This document shows positions 44,117 to 52,755 of a DNA stretch of 64,000 nt, one piece after another. The stretch is from Paraburkholderia sp. CNPSo 3272 (lineage in GTDB: Bacteria; Pseudomonadota; Gammaproteobacteria; Burkholderiales; Burkholderiaceae). The number at the start of each line of letters is the position of its first letter. The stretch's first letter is position 1. The translations under genes were made by a program, and so were the position numbers. Location: the NCBI RefSeq assembly GCF_024206495.1, contig NZ_JAMBPQ010000009.1, positions 124,001 to 188,000 of the forward strand, given 5' to 3'. Below the pieces are notes generated by a model. That model had not been told where the DNA came from, searched no databases, and saw only the letters and a program-made list of their open reading frames with translations.

Positions 44117-44515
44117 ATGAGCATTAAGCCGAAAAGAACCACACAAGATCCGACTGCGGCATTTCCGGAACCACCGCCTCCATGGCTTGACAGCGTTCTA
44201 CAGGCTATGGAAGCCGATACGACTGCCGAGCTTTCAATGACAGATATTGCGGTTTCCGTGAACTTGTCGAAATCCTATTTTTTTCGCACTTTCAGGCGAA
44301 GCGTCGGATATACGCCTCATCAATGGAGGTTAAGACTTCGCATTGCCGCCGCGCAGATCGATTTAATTGAACTCCCTGACGGGATCGCGCAGATTGCGCA
44401 ACGATATGGCTTCAGCGATCAAGCGCATTTCACGCGTGTCTTCAGAAGACTCGTCGGAAAAACACCTACCTCGTGGCTGGCCAACGAAGCGCCGGTCATG
44501 ACCTTGACTACGTGA
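44117..44515 (+). CDS. Small AraC-family DNA-binding protein
   Basis: The protein has 132 residues from ATG 44117 behind GAGGGG. It consists almost only of the AraC double helix-turn-helix (LSMTDIAVSVNLSKSYFFRT, then IAQIAQRYGFSDQAHFTRVF) after a proline-rich N-terminus. There is no ligand-binding domain, so it resembles SoxS/MarA-sized regulators in size only. Its 3' end overlaps the minus-strand IS110 remnant by eight bases. The target is unknown. Confidence 0.8.
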   Translation: MSIKPKRTTQDPTAAFPEPPPPWLDSVLQAMEADTTAELSMTDIAVSVNLSKSYFFRTFRRSVGYTPHQWRLRLRIAAAQIDLIELPDGIAQIAQRYGFSDQAHFTRVFRRLVGKTPTSWLANEAPVMTLTT

Positions 44516-44699
44516 CTAATGCTGCCCCTGACAACCTTTCCAGAATCTCGACTATTGCCTTGTCGAGCGCTGCCCTACCGCATCCCATCACTTCGCCATA
44601 CTCGCTCAACAGCCCGCGAAGACTGTTGAACTGCATCGTGCGGAATTTCACGAGTTGCTGACGCATACGACGATGCAGCGCAAGAACGGCCTGCGGCAC
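44508..44699 (-). mobile_element. IS110-family transposase remnant
   Basis: The minus-strand frame reads QAVLALHRRMRQQLVKFRTM, QFNSLRGLLSEYGEVMGCGR and AALDKAIVEILERLSG. This is the conserved central segment of IS110-type DEDD transposases (HRxRxQLxxxRTxxxNxLRGLLxEfG). Only about 60 of roughly 340 residues survive. No terminal sequences were identified. Confidence 0.72.
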
Positions 44700-44715
44700 A
44701 TCATACCGGACCGCG

Positions 44716-45181
44716 TTATTGCGACAGAGCCCCCAAGCGCCACCGTCCAGGACTCACGCCCGTGACCCGCGTAAAGTTCGCGTGAAATGGCTCTGATCCG
44801 CAAATCCACAAGCCTGCGAAATCGCGCTAAAAGGCGTCTGAGCATCGCGCAGATACTCTTTGGCCCGCTCGATGCGCTGACTGACGAGCCAGCGATAAGG
44901 CGGCAGTCCCGTCGTCTGGTGGAAAGCCTTAAGAAAATAGCCACGCGACAAGCCGCATGCGCGTGCCACGTCGGCAAGAGAGATCTGCCCTTCCAGGTGC
45001 GCCAGCAGCAGTTCCTTCGCGCGACGCTCCTGCCACGGCGCGAGCCGGCTAGCAGCTTCTCCCTGCGCGCGTTGACGCCGCCATACCGGTGTGCGACGTG
45101 AGCCTGGAATGCGAGCGCCACGTGATCGACGAATAGTGCCTATGGCTAACAGTTGCACTAGATGATCTGTGGAAAGAGCGC
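44716..45181 (-). pseudogene. AraC-family regulator pseudogene with several frameshifts
   Basis: Going down the minus strand, one AraC protein is spread over three frames: HLVQLLAIG; LFVDHVALAFQAHVAHRYGG; ASRLAPWQERRAKELLLAHL through ISQACGFADQSHFTR; and FTRVTGVSPGRWRLGALSQ to the stop at 44716. At least three frameshifts separate the pieces, and the N-terminal half is missing. It lies at the downstream end of the minus-strand amidohydrolase cluster. Confidence 0.75.
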
Positions 45182-45469
45182 CACGCCTGGCTTCATCGCG
45201 CGCTTGCGACGGCGGCGCAGTGTGAGCGGCGCGCGCGGAATATCGAGCCACGTGCGCGCGGCAAGCCGCACCGCACGATCGAACGATTCGTCCTCCACGG
45301 TGCAGCGCCCATCGATGGTGATCTGCCAGCCGTCGCGTGTGCGCGTGCAACTCACACGCTCGTCCTCCATAAGATCCGCGTACCAGCGCCATACGCGCGC
45401 GTCGTCGAGATTCGCACGCACGGCGGCACGCAACCGCGCGAGTTCCAGTTCATGCAGATGCGTACTCAT
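45158..45469 (-). CDS. Hypothetical protein
   Basis: The protein has 103 residues from ATG 45469 behind a G-rich site. The first 60 residues look like a compact domain (RLRAAVRANLDDARVWRWYA, then DGWQITIDGRCTVEDESFDR); the basic tail RRRRKRAMKPGVALFPQII may be altered, because it runs into the AraC pseudogene. It follows the alginate-export gene by 24 bases on the same strand. No family is recognised. Confidence 0.6.
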   Translation of the reverse strand: MSTHLHELELARLRAAVRANLDDARVWRWYADLMEDERVSCTRTRDGWQITIDGRCTVEDESFDRAVRLAARTWLDIPRAPLTLRRRRKRAMKPGVALFPQII

Positions 45470-45493
45470 GGCGCCCCCTGTCGATACCCTTCA

Positions 45494-46951
45494 TTACCAG
45501 CCGAACTTCGCTTCCACGCCGACATAATCCGCATTGCGCGCACCGAGCGCACGCAGCGAATCGCCCACTTCGAAATGCACCGCTTCAAGTGCGAGCGCCA
45601 CGTTGTCGCTGACCAGCCAGTCCGCGCGCACCTGCGCATACATGCCCGTCCAGCGGTTACCCTTGCCCGCCGTACCCGGCACCACCGCCATGCCCTGCCC
45701 GTAGACCGCATCCGCCGTCGTGTCACGCCACTGGAAGCCCAGCGCCGTGAGCAGCGTCACCTTCGGTGTGACCTTGAACGTGAGCGAAGGCTTCACATGG
45801 ATCAGGTTGCTGTAACCCGTGTAGCCTGCCAGCGTGAAGTAGTAGCCGTTCGGAAAAAGCGGATTGAACGTTTCCACACGGCCGTCGCCGGGATGCCGGT
45901 CGCCGGATGCGCCGTCAACCTGGAGCCCGAGACGCGGCGTGCCCGGCAGCGCGGCGAGCGTATAGCCGCCCAGCGCACCGAACGCCCACGCGCCCACCGT
46001 ATCGGCACCCACGCGACCGGTCTGCACCATGCCTTCCACGTCCCAGTCGAACTGTGCCTGTTTGCCTGCGTAGCGCGCGTCGAACACGTCGCGCCGCTCC
46101 TTGCCGCTCGCATCGAGAAAGCGCGCGTTGTCGCGCTCGTAGCGCGACCAGTACGCCGAGAGATCGCCCGGCCCCGTGTTCGCGCGCTCCACGCGTATGC
46201 CGCTGAAGGTGAGGTGACCGTTCGAGACGTCGTCGAACACGGCGGTGTCGCGGTACTGGACGGGCTGCGTGAGGTAGCCGATGAAGCGCCACTTGCCGAT
46301 CTCGTAGTCAGCCCACAGCGCGTCGAAGGCCTGGCGCACGTTCGGGCCGTCGCGCACGGAAACGAAGCGCTGCAAGTCGAACGCCATTTCCTGCCGGCCC
46401 ACGCGCGCCTTGAACGTGCCGCCGCCCACGCCGTAGACGAACGCCACGAATGCCTGCTCGATATCGAGCGGGTTCTTGTCCACGGGGGTGACGGAGTCCT
46501 TACCGAATGGCCGCGCGTCTTCGAGCTGGAAAAATGCCTGCACGTGCTCGCCGAAGTGTGCGTCTGCGTGGACTTCGGCGCGCTGGATCACCCAGCTGTC
46601 GGGCCGCGCGCTGCCAAGACCGAAGAGCGGCGTGTTGTTGAGTTCGAAACGCTCGCGCAGGTTCGCACCCAGTGAGAGATACCAGGTGGGATCGCTCTTC
46701 GAAAGCGGGATGTACTTGAGCCCGTCGAAAGGCCTGCGCGGCAGGCACGGATTCGCGAGCACGCCCCAGTCTTCCTGCCAGCGGTTGAAGCCAGGCACGG
46801 GGCGCTTGACGTCGCACGTGGGCGTATTGTCCGGCGCGTTCGTTCCCGTCTCTGCGAATGCCGCATGGGCGCTCATCATCAGCAGCCCGGCGGCAGCCGC
46901 AACGCCCGCGGCCCTTTTCTTTCGACGCCCGCGCGTCGTGCTCGACACCAT
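45494..46951 (-). CDS. Alginate-export-family outer membrane protein (AlgE-like porin)
   Basis: The protein has 485 residues, starting at ATG 46951 behind AAGGAAAAAC. The signal peptide ends at MSAHAAFA. The alginate_exp barrel pattern is seen in YLSLGANLRERFELNNTPLF, HVQAFFQLEDARPFGKDSVT and FKARVGRQEMAFDLQRFVSV, and it ends in a beta signal VGVEAKFGW. Despite the name, such proteins in Burkholderia are mostly uptake channels for small compounds. It is downstream of the VOC/DoxX/amidohydrolase genes and may be their outer-membrane partner. Confidence 0.85.
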   Translation of the reverse strand: MVSSTTRGRRKKRAAGVAAAAGLLMMSAHAAFAETGTNAPDNTPTCDVKRPVPGFNRWQEDWGVLANPCLPRRPFDGLKYIPLSKSDPTWYLSLGANLRERFELNNTPLFGLGSARPDSWVIQRAEVHADAHFGEHVQAFFQLEDARPFGKDSVTPVDKNPLDIEQAFVAFVYGVGGGTFKARVGRQEMAFDLQRFVSVRDGPNVRQAFDALWADYEIGKWRFIGYLTQPVQYRDTAVFDDVSNGHLTFSGIRVERANTGPGDLSAYWSRYERDNARFLDASGKERRDVFDARYAGKQAQFDWDVEGMVQTGRVGADTVGAWAFGALGGYTLAALPGTPRLGLQVDGASGDRHPGDGRVETFNPLFPNGYYFTLAGYTGYSNLIHVKPSLTFKVTPKVTLLTALGFQWRDTTADAVYGQGMAVVPGTAGKGNRWTGMYAQVRADWLVSDNVALALEAVHFEVGDSLRALGARNADYVGVEAKFGW

Positions 46952-47034
46952 GTTTTTCCTTGCCGTTGACGGCGTGTGTTTGATTTCGCGAGACGTACGA
47001 AGGGCAGGCGCCCCGCCGCTTCGATTCGTTCGCG

Positions 47035-47722
47035 TTATGCCGGGTCGGCGGTTGCCGCGCGCTCGTGCTCTCCGGTGGTCAACGCGAGCGCAGCCAGCGC
47101 GCACACGGGCACGAGCAGCGCCCAGAAACCCACGTAGCGCAGGCCGAGCGCGCCGCCCACCGCCCCCGCCGCAAACGCCGCGATGGCCGGCATCATCTTC
47201 GCGAACCGGGCGCGCGCCGCGGCGCGCAGGCTCTCAGGCGCGCCCGTGTGCACCATGTCCACGACGTCGAGAATCGCCTGCGTGACGTTGCCCGTCATCA
47301 CCGTATTCGGCACGGCGGCCCGCACGATCAGGCGTGGATGCGCGTTCTGCACGCCCATCGCGAACGCGCCGAGCACGCCGGCCACGACCACCGGCAGCGT
47401 GTCGGGCTGGCTGACCCCAGACGCCCGCGAGACAAAAGCCGAGCATCAGCACTGCTTGCACCGCATGAAGCAGGCGCGCGCCCTGGCGCGCGTGCTGCCC
47501 GCTGAGCGAGCGCAACAGCAGGCTGCTGCCTGCCACGCCCGCGCCGAACGCCGGGAACACGATCAGCTTGAGGAGCACGCCCTGCCCGTAGCCAGCCACG
47601 CCTGCGCCGATCAGCACGAAGTTGCCCGTGACGTGCGCGGTGAAGAGTCCGAACAGCGCCACGAAACTCAGCGTGTCTACAAAGCCCGCTACCGCCGCCA
47701 GGATCGTGTCCTCGTATTTCAT
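47035..47722 (-). pseudogene. DUF1275 (YoaK-like) membrane protein with a single-base frameshift
   Basis: Frame one from ATG 47722 gives MKYEDTILAAVAGFVDTLSF through LLHAVQAVLMLGFCLAGVWG. Frame two then continues with SQPDTLPVVVAGVLGAFAMG through VMTGNVTQAILDVVDMVHTG and ends at 47035. The switch maps to a run of four G (minus strand, about 47417-47420); removing one G restores a protein of about 229 residues with six or seven membrane segments. Either a real inactivating slip or an assembly error would explain it. The ATG overlaps the VOC stop (ATGA). Confidence 0.85.
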
Positions 47723-48633
47723 TTCGCCGCGTTGGCGTGGATTTCGGCGATGTACCCGCCCGGGAACTGGACGATCGCCGCGTTGCGACCGTTTGAGGTG
47801 AACGCCGGCACCAGCACCTTCACACCCGCGGCCTGGGCCTTTTGCAGCGTCTCGTCGAGATTCGCCACTTCGTAGCCCGTCGTTTCGCGCCCGAACGGAT
47901 AGGGCAGACGGCCGTCCGTCACCAGCACGGTCATCTTGCCGAAGCCCGATTCGATCCGCACGCGCCGATACGTCTCGTCCGGCCGACCGATTTCAACGCC
48001 CGGCGCCTTCGCCTCATCGGACACCACCTTGCCGTGAGAGAACTTCACGAAGTCATGCACCAGCTTGTGCAGGCTTTTCGGCGAAACGTACACACGGTTC
48101 TCGGGAACCATTTGGAGCGCGTCGTAGTGCGGGGCCTGGTTGTGCCAGTAAAGCTGCATGTTCACGCCGTCCGCCCACGAGATGATCGCGTCGCGCCCGA
48201 TCGGATCGGGGAAGGTGTCGACGATCACGTCCGCTCCATGCGCGCGCGCCGCCTTCACTGCCGCGTCCATGTCAGTCACGAGGTAGCCGGTACGCTCCGA
48301 GCCGAAGGGATACGGCACCGGCGTCTTGAAGCCGAACACGGAGATCGTGCCCGACGGTGTGAACACGAGCTGCGACATTGTCTGGCTCGGCGTGGGCGTG
48401 ACCTGAAATACGCCCTGTTTTGACTTGCTGCCGCCGAAGGTCGCCACGAAGCTGTCCGTGAAGAGGTCGAAGTCTTCCGGGGCAACGTACACGTGCGTCG
48501 TATCGTACTGTGGGCCGACGGCCACGGCCGGTGTTTCGGACTCCATCACAGGCGGCTTCGCGAATGACGCGGGCGCGGCGACAAGACCGCCCGCCACCAT
48601 CAGCGCGAGCAGTGCGGAACGAAATGCTTTCAT
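47719..48633 (-). CDS. Exported glyoxalase/bleomycin-resistance (VOC) protein
   Basis: The protein has 304 residues from ATG 48633, ten bases after AAGGA. A signal peptide (FRSALLALMVAGGLVAAPAS) is followed by two VOC half-domains: TTHVYVAPEDFDLFTDSFVA with TGYLVTDMDAAVKAARAHGA, and ENRVYVSPKSLHKLVHDFVK with TTGYEVANLDETLQKAQAAG. Periplasmic VOC proteins are uncommon; the metal-binding histidine and glutamate positions appear only partly kept. It is coupled to the DUF1275 gene by an ATGA overlap. Confidence 0.85.
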   Translation of the reverse strand: MKAFRSALLALMVAGGLVAAPASFAKPPVMESETPAVAVGPQYDTTHVYVAPEDFDLFTDSFVATFGGSKSKQGVFQVTPTPSQTMSQLVFTPSGTISVFGFKTPVPYPFGSERTGYLVTDMDAAVKAARAHGADVIVDTFPDPIGRDAIISWADGVNMQLYWHNQAPHYDALQMVPENRVYVSPKSLHKLVHDFVKFSHGKVVSDEAKAPGVEIGRPDETYRRVRIESGFGKMTVLVTDGRLPYPFGRETTGYEVANLDETLQKAQAAGVKVLVPAFTSNGRNAAIVQFPGGYIAEIHANAAK

Positions 48634-48670
48634 CGTCGGATTTCCTTGTTTCATCATAGGTTTGTGCCGG

Positions 48671-49096
48671 TCAGTCGCGGATATCTTCCAGCAGCGTGGC
48701 CAGCACGAGCGCCGCGATCAGCCCGAGGTGCTCAAAAAAACTGTTCAGCGCCATGAAATGCGCGGCGCCCGTATGGTTCCAGAAGTCGTTGGCAACCAGC
48801 ATGGCCACGAGCGTAAGCACGCCCAACGCGCCCGCACCGAGCCACGTGAAGCGGCGCGACACCACGCACAGCGAGCCGCCGATCTCCACCAGGATCGCGA
48901 GCGCGGCCCACAGCGCGGGCGGATGCAGGCCGAAATGAGCCTGCTCCGCAACGGCCGCGTCGAAGTCCAGCAGCTTTTCCACGCCACCGATCAGCCATGC
49001 GGAAACCAGCGCGACGCGCACGAGCGGCGCAACCCATGGCTGCGCAAGCAACGCGCGAATCCACGCCGGGTTGCCCCGACCCGTGAACGCCGCCAC
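48671..49096 (-). CDS. DoxX-family membrane protein
   Basis: The protein has 141 residues from GTG 49096, one base past the amidohydrolase stop. Four membrane segments are visible (VRVALVSAWLIGGVEKLLDF, LWAALAILVEIGGSLCVVS, WLGAGALGVLTLVAMLVAN, FFEHLGLIAALVLATLLED). DoxX proteins are often linked to thiol or sulfur redox and to quinone reduction. The tight spacing shows co-expression with the amidohydrolase. Confidence 0.85.
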   Translation of the reverse strand: MAAFTGRGNPAWIRALLAQPWVAPLVRVALVSAWLIGGVEKLLDFDAAVAEQAHFGLHPPALWAALAILVEIGGSLCVVSRRFTWLGAGALGVLTLVAMLVANDFWNHTGAAHFMALNSFFEHLGLIAALVLATLLEDIRD

Positions 49097-49097
49097 G

Positions 49098-50987
49098 TCA
49101 GATCGCCCAGCACGAACAACCGAATGCGCCCCAGAAGCCCTTCGCATCCGAGGTCGGCAGCGCGCTGCCCCATGCGCTCCCGTGCGCATGGCCATGCAGG
49201 TTGCACGCGCTCGCACAGGCGCACAGCGCCGCCGCGGCCGCGCGCTGCAACGGCGCGCCAGTCTGCTGCGTCGCGCCCCAGCCGCCATAGCCGCCGTACT
49301 GGCGCACCGGTGACCAGTCGGGCATCGCGGGCGGGATCGGCGCGTCGTGCTCCGAGAACGGACCCGCGCCCCACACGATCCGGCCGTCCACCACCGTAAG
49401 CAGCGCTGTGGTGTCGGCGATATCGTCCTCGGCGCAGGCGAAGAAGTCGCGGTCCGGCACCATCAGGTCGGCAAGCTGCCCCACCGCAATACGGCCCTTC
49501 TTGCCCTCTTCGTTCGAGAACCACGTGACGTACTCGGTCCACATGCGCAGCGCCGTTTCCCGATCGAGCAGATCGCGCTGCGGATACAGGCGCAGGCCGC
49601 CCACCGTCCTGCCGCTCACGAGCCACGCAAGCGAAACCCACGGGTTGTACGACGCCACGCGTGTGGCGTCGGTGCCCGCGGAGACCTTGATGCCTTTGGC
49701 GAGCATCTTCGCGACGGGCGGCGTGGCCTCGGCCGCGCGCGCACCATATCGTTCGACGAAATATTCGCCCTGGTACGCCATGCGGTGCTGCACGGCGATG
49801 CCGCCGCCCAGCGCCGCGATGCGGTCGAGCGAGCGATCTGAAACGGTTTCCGCGTGATCGAAGAACCAGTTCAGCCCTTCGAGCGGAATGTCGCTGTTGA
49901 CCTTCTCGAACACGTCCAGCGCGCGGCTGATTGTTTCGTCATAAGTGGCGTGCAGACGCCACGGCCAGCGGTTCTGCGCGAGCACGCGCACGACGCCTTC
50001 GAGCTCGCCCTCCATCTCCGGCGGCAACTCGGGGCGCGCCACGCGGAAGTCCTCGAAGTCGGCCGCCGAGAACACTAGCATCTCGCCCGCGCCGTTATGC
50101 CGGAAGTAATCCGAGCCATCGTGATACTTGACGCTCTGCGTCCAGTTCACGAAGTCTTCCTTTTCCGCGTCCGGCTTCTGCGTGAAGAGGTTGTACGCGA
50201 TGCGCACCGTCATCTCGCCCGCGTCGTGCAGCTTGCGGATGACTTCGTAGTCGTCCGGATAGTTCTGCGAACCACCGCCCGCGTCGATCGCGCCCGTCAC
50301 GCCCAGGCGGTTCAGTTCGCGCATGAAATGACGCGTCGAGTTGTACTGGTACTCGGCTGGCAGCTTCGGCCCCTTGGCGAGCGTCGCGTAGAGGATCGTC
50401 GCGTTCGGATTGGCGAGCAGCAGGCCGGTGGGCGTGCCCGAGGCGTCGCGCAGGATCGTGCCGCCCGGCGGCTCCGGCGTGTCCTTCGTGTAGCCCACCA
50501 CGCGCAGCGCGGCGGCGTTCAGCAGCGCACGATCGTACAGGTGCAGGATGAACACGGGCGTGTCCGGCGCGGCCGCGTTGAGTTCCTCGATCGTGGGCAG
50601 GCGTTTCTCGGCGAACTGGTGCTCCGTAAAGCCGCCGACCACGCGCACCCATTGTGGCGCGGGCGTGATCGCAACCTGCTGCTTGAGCATCTCCATGGCA
50701 ACGGCGAGCGAGCGCACGCCGTCCCAGCGCAGTTCCATGTTGTAGTTCAGGCCGCCGCGGATGAGGTGCAGGTGATTGTCGATCAGGCCGGGCAGCACGG
50801 GGCGCCCCTGCAAGTCGATGACGCGCGTGCCGCGTCCCGCGAGCGGCATGACGTCCGCCTCGCCGCCAACCGCGACGAAGCGGCCGTTGGCGATGGCCAC
50901 GGCGCTGACGAGCGGGTTGGAGCGGTCCAGCGTGGTGATGCGTGCGTTATGAAGAATGAGATCGGGGTGGCTGTCGGTTGCGCTCAC
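49098..50987 (-). CDS. YtcJ-type amidohydrolase with Cys/His-rich C-terminal tail
   Basis: The protein has 629 residues from ATG 50987. It is an amidohydrolase-superfamily metal enzyme: VLPGLIDNHLHLI (HxH), LHATYDE, DHAETVSDRSLDRIAALGG and GTDATRVASYNPW. The YtcJ group has no agreed substrate. The last 65 residues are unusual (LCACASACNLHGHAHGS, ending FGCSCWAI) and look like a metal-binding or membrane-associated tail. The gene is downstream of YcaC-like and XapX genes and abuts doxX. Confidence 0.9.
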   Translation of the reverse strand: MSATDSHPDLILHNARITTLDRSNPLVSAVAIANGRFVAVGGEADVMPLAGRGTRVIDLQGRPVLPGLIDNHLHLIRGGLNYNMELRWDGVRSLAVAMEMLKQQVAITPAPQWVRVVGGFTEHQFAEKRLPTIEELNAAAPDTPVFILHLYDRALLNAAALRVVGYTKDTPEPPGGTILRDASGTPTGLLLANPNATILYATLAKGPKLPAEYQYNSTRHFMRELNRLGVTGAIDAGGGSQNYPDDYEVIRKLHDAGEMTVRIAYNLFTQKPDAEKEDFVNWTQSVKYHDGSDYFRHNGAGEMLVFSAADFEDFRVARPELPPEMEGELEGVVRVLAQNRWPWRLHATYDETISRALDVFEKVNSDIPLEGLNWFFDHAETVSDRSLDRIAALGGGIAVQHRMAYQGEYFVERYGARAAEATPPVAKMLAKGIKVSAGTDATRVASYNPWVSLAWLVSGRTVGGLRLYPQRDLLDRETALRMWTEYVTWFSNEEGKKGRIAVGQLADLMVPDRDFFACAEDDIADTTALLTVVDGRIVWGAGPFSEHDAPIPPAMPDWSPVRQYGGYGGWGATQQTGAPLQRAAAAALCACASACNLHGHAHGSAWGSALPTSDAKGFWGAFGCSCWAI

Positions 50988-51006
50988 GGGCGTTTCCTCA
51001 CGTTGA

Positions 51007-51174
51007 TTAAAGACCCAGCAGCGGCTTCAGGGCGGGAACGGCCTGCGCGCCGATCACCATGCCCAGCAAGCCAACCAGGGCGATCAGCGGCGGCGCGGGC
51101 GAGCGGACCCTGATCACGCTGTAGATCACGCCGATGAGCACGCCCGCGCCCAGTGACACCAGATAAGATTCCAT
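51007..51174 (-). CDS. XapX-domain small membrane protein
   Basis: The protein has 55 residues from ATG 51174 (GAGGCC upstream). It is the XapX pattern: YLVSLGAGVLIGVIYSVIRV then RSPAPPLIALVGLLGMVIGA, two membrane helices around SPAPP. It lies between the YcaC-like hydrolase and the amidohydrolase. A second XapX gene is encoded on the other strand at 52382. Confidence 0.85.
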   Translation of the reverse strand: MESYLVSLGAGVLIGVIYSVIRVRSPAPPLIALVGLLGMVIGAQAVPALKPLLGL

Positions 51175-51407
51175 GCGGTCGGCCTCGCGGTCGGATTGGA
51201 ATGCGGGACATGGCTGCCGGGGAACCCGCAGAGGTTCCGTTTGCAGCAGTTCCGGCATCGGTTGGTTGTCCTGATTGATGTGACAGGCGCGCCGGAGATT
51301 CATCGAATCCCGAACCCTGCGCGAGCACGCTGCCAACTAGTGGAGAAAGACGCGGCGCCCCCGCCTGGAGCGCGCCGCATCAATGTCCACAATCACAGAG
51401 AAGCCGA

Positions 51408-52094
51408 TCAGCGGGCCGGAACCGCCGGCAGAATTTCATGCGGCGCGGACGTGCGCTGCGGCGACTTGTGAACCATCGTGTACGCGTAATCGACGCCCAT
51501 GCCGTACGCGCCCGAGTGCTCCTTCGCGATCTTCATCACGGCGTCATAGGTCTCGCGGCGCGCCCAGTCGCGCTGCCATTCGAGCATGACCTGCTGCCAC
51601 GTGACCGGCACGACGCCGGCCTGAATCATGCGCTGCATGGAGAAGTCGTGCGCGTCTTTCGAGGTGCCGCCCGATGCGTCGGCAACCATGTAGATCTCGT
51701 AGTCGCCTTCGAGCATCGCGCACAGCGCGAAGGTCGTGTTGCAGACTTCCGTCCACAGACCGGCAACGACCACCTTCTTGCGGCCATTCGCGGCAAGCGC
51801 GTCGCGCACCTTCTGGTCGTCCCACGAGTTCATCGACGTACGTTCGAGCAGCTTGTGGTCCGGGAACACGTCGAGCAGTTCCGGGTACGTATAGCCGGAG
51901 AAGCTCTCCGACTCGACCGTCGTGATCGTGGTGGGAATGTTGAAGACCTTCGCCGCCTTGGCCAGCCCAACGACGTTGTTCTTCAGGACCTGGCGGTCGA
52001 TCGACTGAACGCCAAAGGCCATTTGCGGCTGCTGATCGATGAAGATCATCTGGCTGTTTTGCGGGGTGAGTACTTCAAGTTTGGCGTTGCTCAT
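51408..52094 (-). CDS. Isochorismatase-family hydrolase (YcaC-like)
   Basis: The protein has 228 residues from ATG 52094 behind AAGGACG. The cysteine-hydrolase triad is present: D in MIFIDQQPQMAFG, K in the NGRKKVVVAGL region and the nucleophile C in LWTEVCNTTFALCAM. It is the YcaC/nicotinamidase-like branch whose substrates are mostly unknown. It is the first gene of the minus-strand cluster, with direct repeats in its promoter region. Confidence 0.88.
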   Translation of the reverse strand: MSNAKLEVLTPQNSQMIFIDQQPQMAFGVQSIDRQVLKNNVVGLAKAAKVFNIPTTITTVESESFSGYTYPELLDVFPDHKLLERTSMNSWDDQKVRDALAANGRKKVVVAGLWTEVCNTTFALCAMLEGDYEIYMVADASGGTSKDAHDFSMQRMIQAGVVPVTWQQVMLEWQRDWARRETYDAVMKIAKEHSGAYGMGVDYAYTMVHKSPQRTSAPHEILPAVPAR

Positions 52095-52228
52095 GGTGCT
52101 TGCGTCCTTTGATCGAGGAATAGGTAGACCGCCTCTTGGGCGGGACAGCCGAATTTCCGTCTGTCTTCTGCCTGAAGTAGCGACACTCCAGCTAGCGCTA
52201 TTTGACACGCAATCACCAGCAAGTGGCT

Positions 52229-52295
52229 CTGAAGAATTCTGAAGAGATCTGATGTTGAATTCCCGGCCAGCGCAAACTTCCTGAAGTATTCTGAA
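52229..52295. promoter_or_regulatory. Two direct repeats between divergent ycaC-like and XapX genes
   Basis: CTGAAGAATTCTGAA (52229-52243) and CTGAAGTATTCTGAA (52281-52295) differ at one base and are 52 bases apart, five helical turns, so a regulator could bind both on one face. They lie between the ycaC-like gene (start 52094) and the second XapX gene (start 52382). AraC-type regulators bind such direct repeats, and a broken AraC gene lies at the far end of the cluster. Confidence 0.55.
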
Positions 52296-52381
52296 TTAGC
52301 CTCCTCCATTCAAAATCAATCTGATACCTTTATCGTTCATTATCGAATATCACTTTCACTGCGACACAGGGAAATCGTCCG

Positions 52382-52648
52382 ATGAACGCATACTTATTTT
52401 CACTCCTCGCAGGCATTCTTGCGGGGGTCGTCTACAGTCTGATCGGCGTGCAATCGCCCGCCCCTCCCGCGATTGCTCTGGTAGGCCTGCTTGGCATTCT
52501 GGCTGGAGAGCAGATTCTGCCCGTTGTGAGGCGAATCGTATCGGGGCTCAAGCCCGGTGCAGCATGGCGTGAGGCGAAATGCAGCCAGCACATGTTTGGC
52601 GCGCTGCCCGGCGGTCGTATCCCCGATGCAGGAAAGGAAGATCGATAA
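52382..52648 (+). CDS. XapX-domain protein with C-terminal extension
   Basis: The protein has 88 residues from ATG 52382 behind AGGGAAATC. The first 55 residues repeat the XapX pattern (YLFSLLAGILAGVVYSLIGV, then QSPAPPAIALVGLLGILAGE). The hydrophilic tail of 30 residues is unlike the paralogue at 51007. It diverges from the ycaC-like operon and shares its regulatory region. Confidence 0.8.
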   Translation: MNAYLFSLLAGILAGVVYSLIGVQSPAPPAIALVGLLGILAGEQILPVVRRIVSGLKPGAAWREAKCSQHMFGALPGGRIPDAGKEDR

Positions 52649-52692
52649 TCTTCAGAGGCATCCTGGCAATCGCTTTTTTCGTGTGACATACG

Positions 52693-52716
52693 GGCGTCAT
52701 AGTAAGCTATGACGCC
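52693..52716. terminator. Hairpin between convergent XapX and membrane-protein genes
   Basis: Perfect 10-base arms (GGCGTCATAG and CTATGACGCC) flank a TAAG loop; ATGCGTTTTG follows on the plus strand. It is centred between the two convergent genes (stops at 52648 and 52756). Confidence 0.65.
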
Positions 52717-52755
52717 ATGCGTTTTGCCTATTTCGGTCTACCGCGGCTCTCGTGC

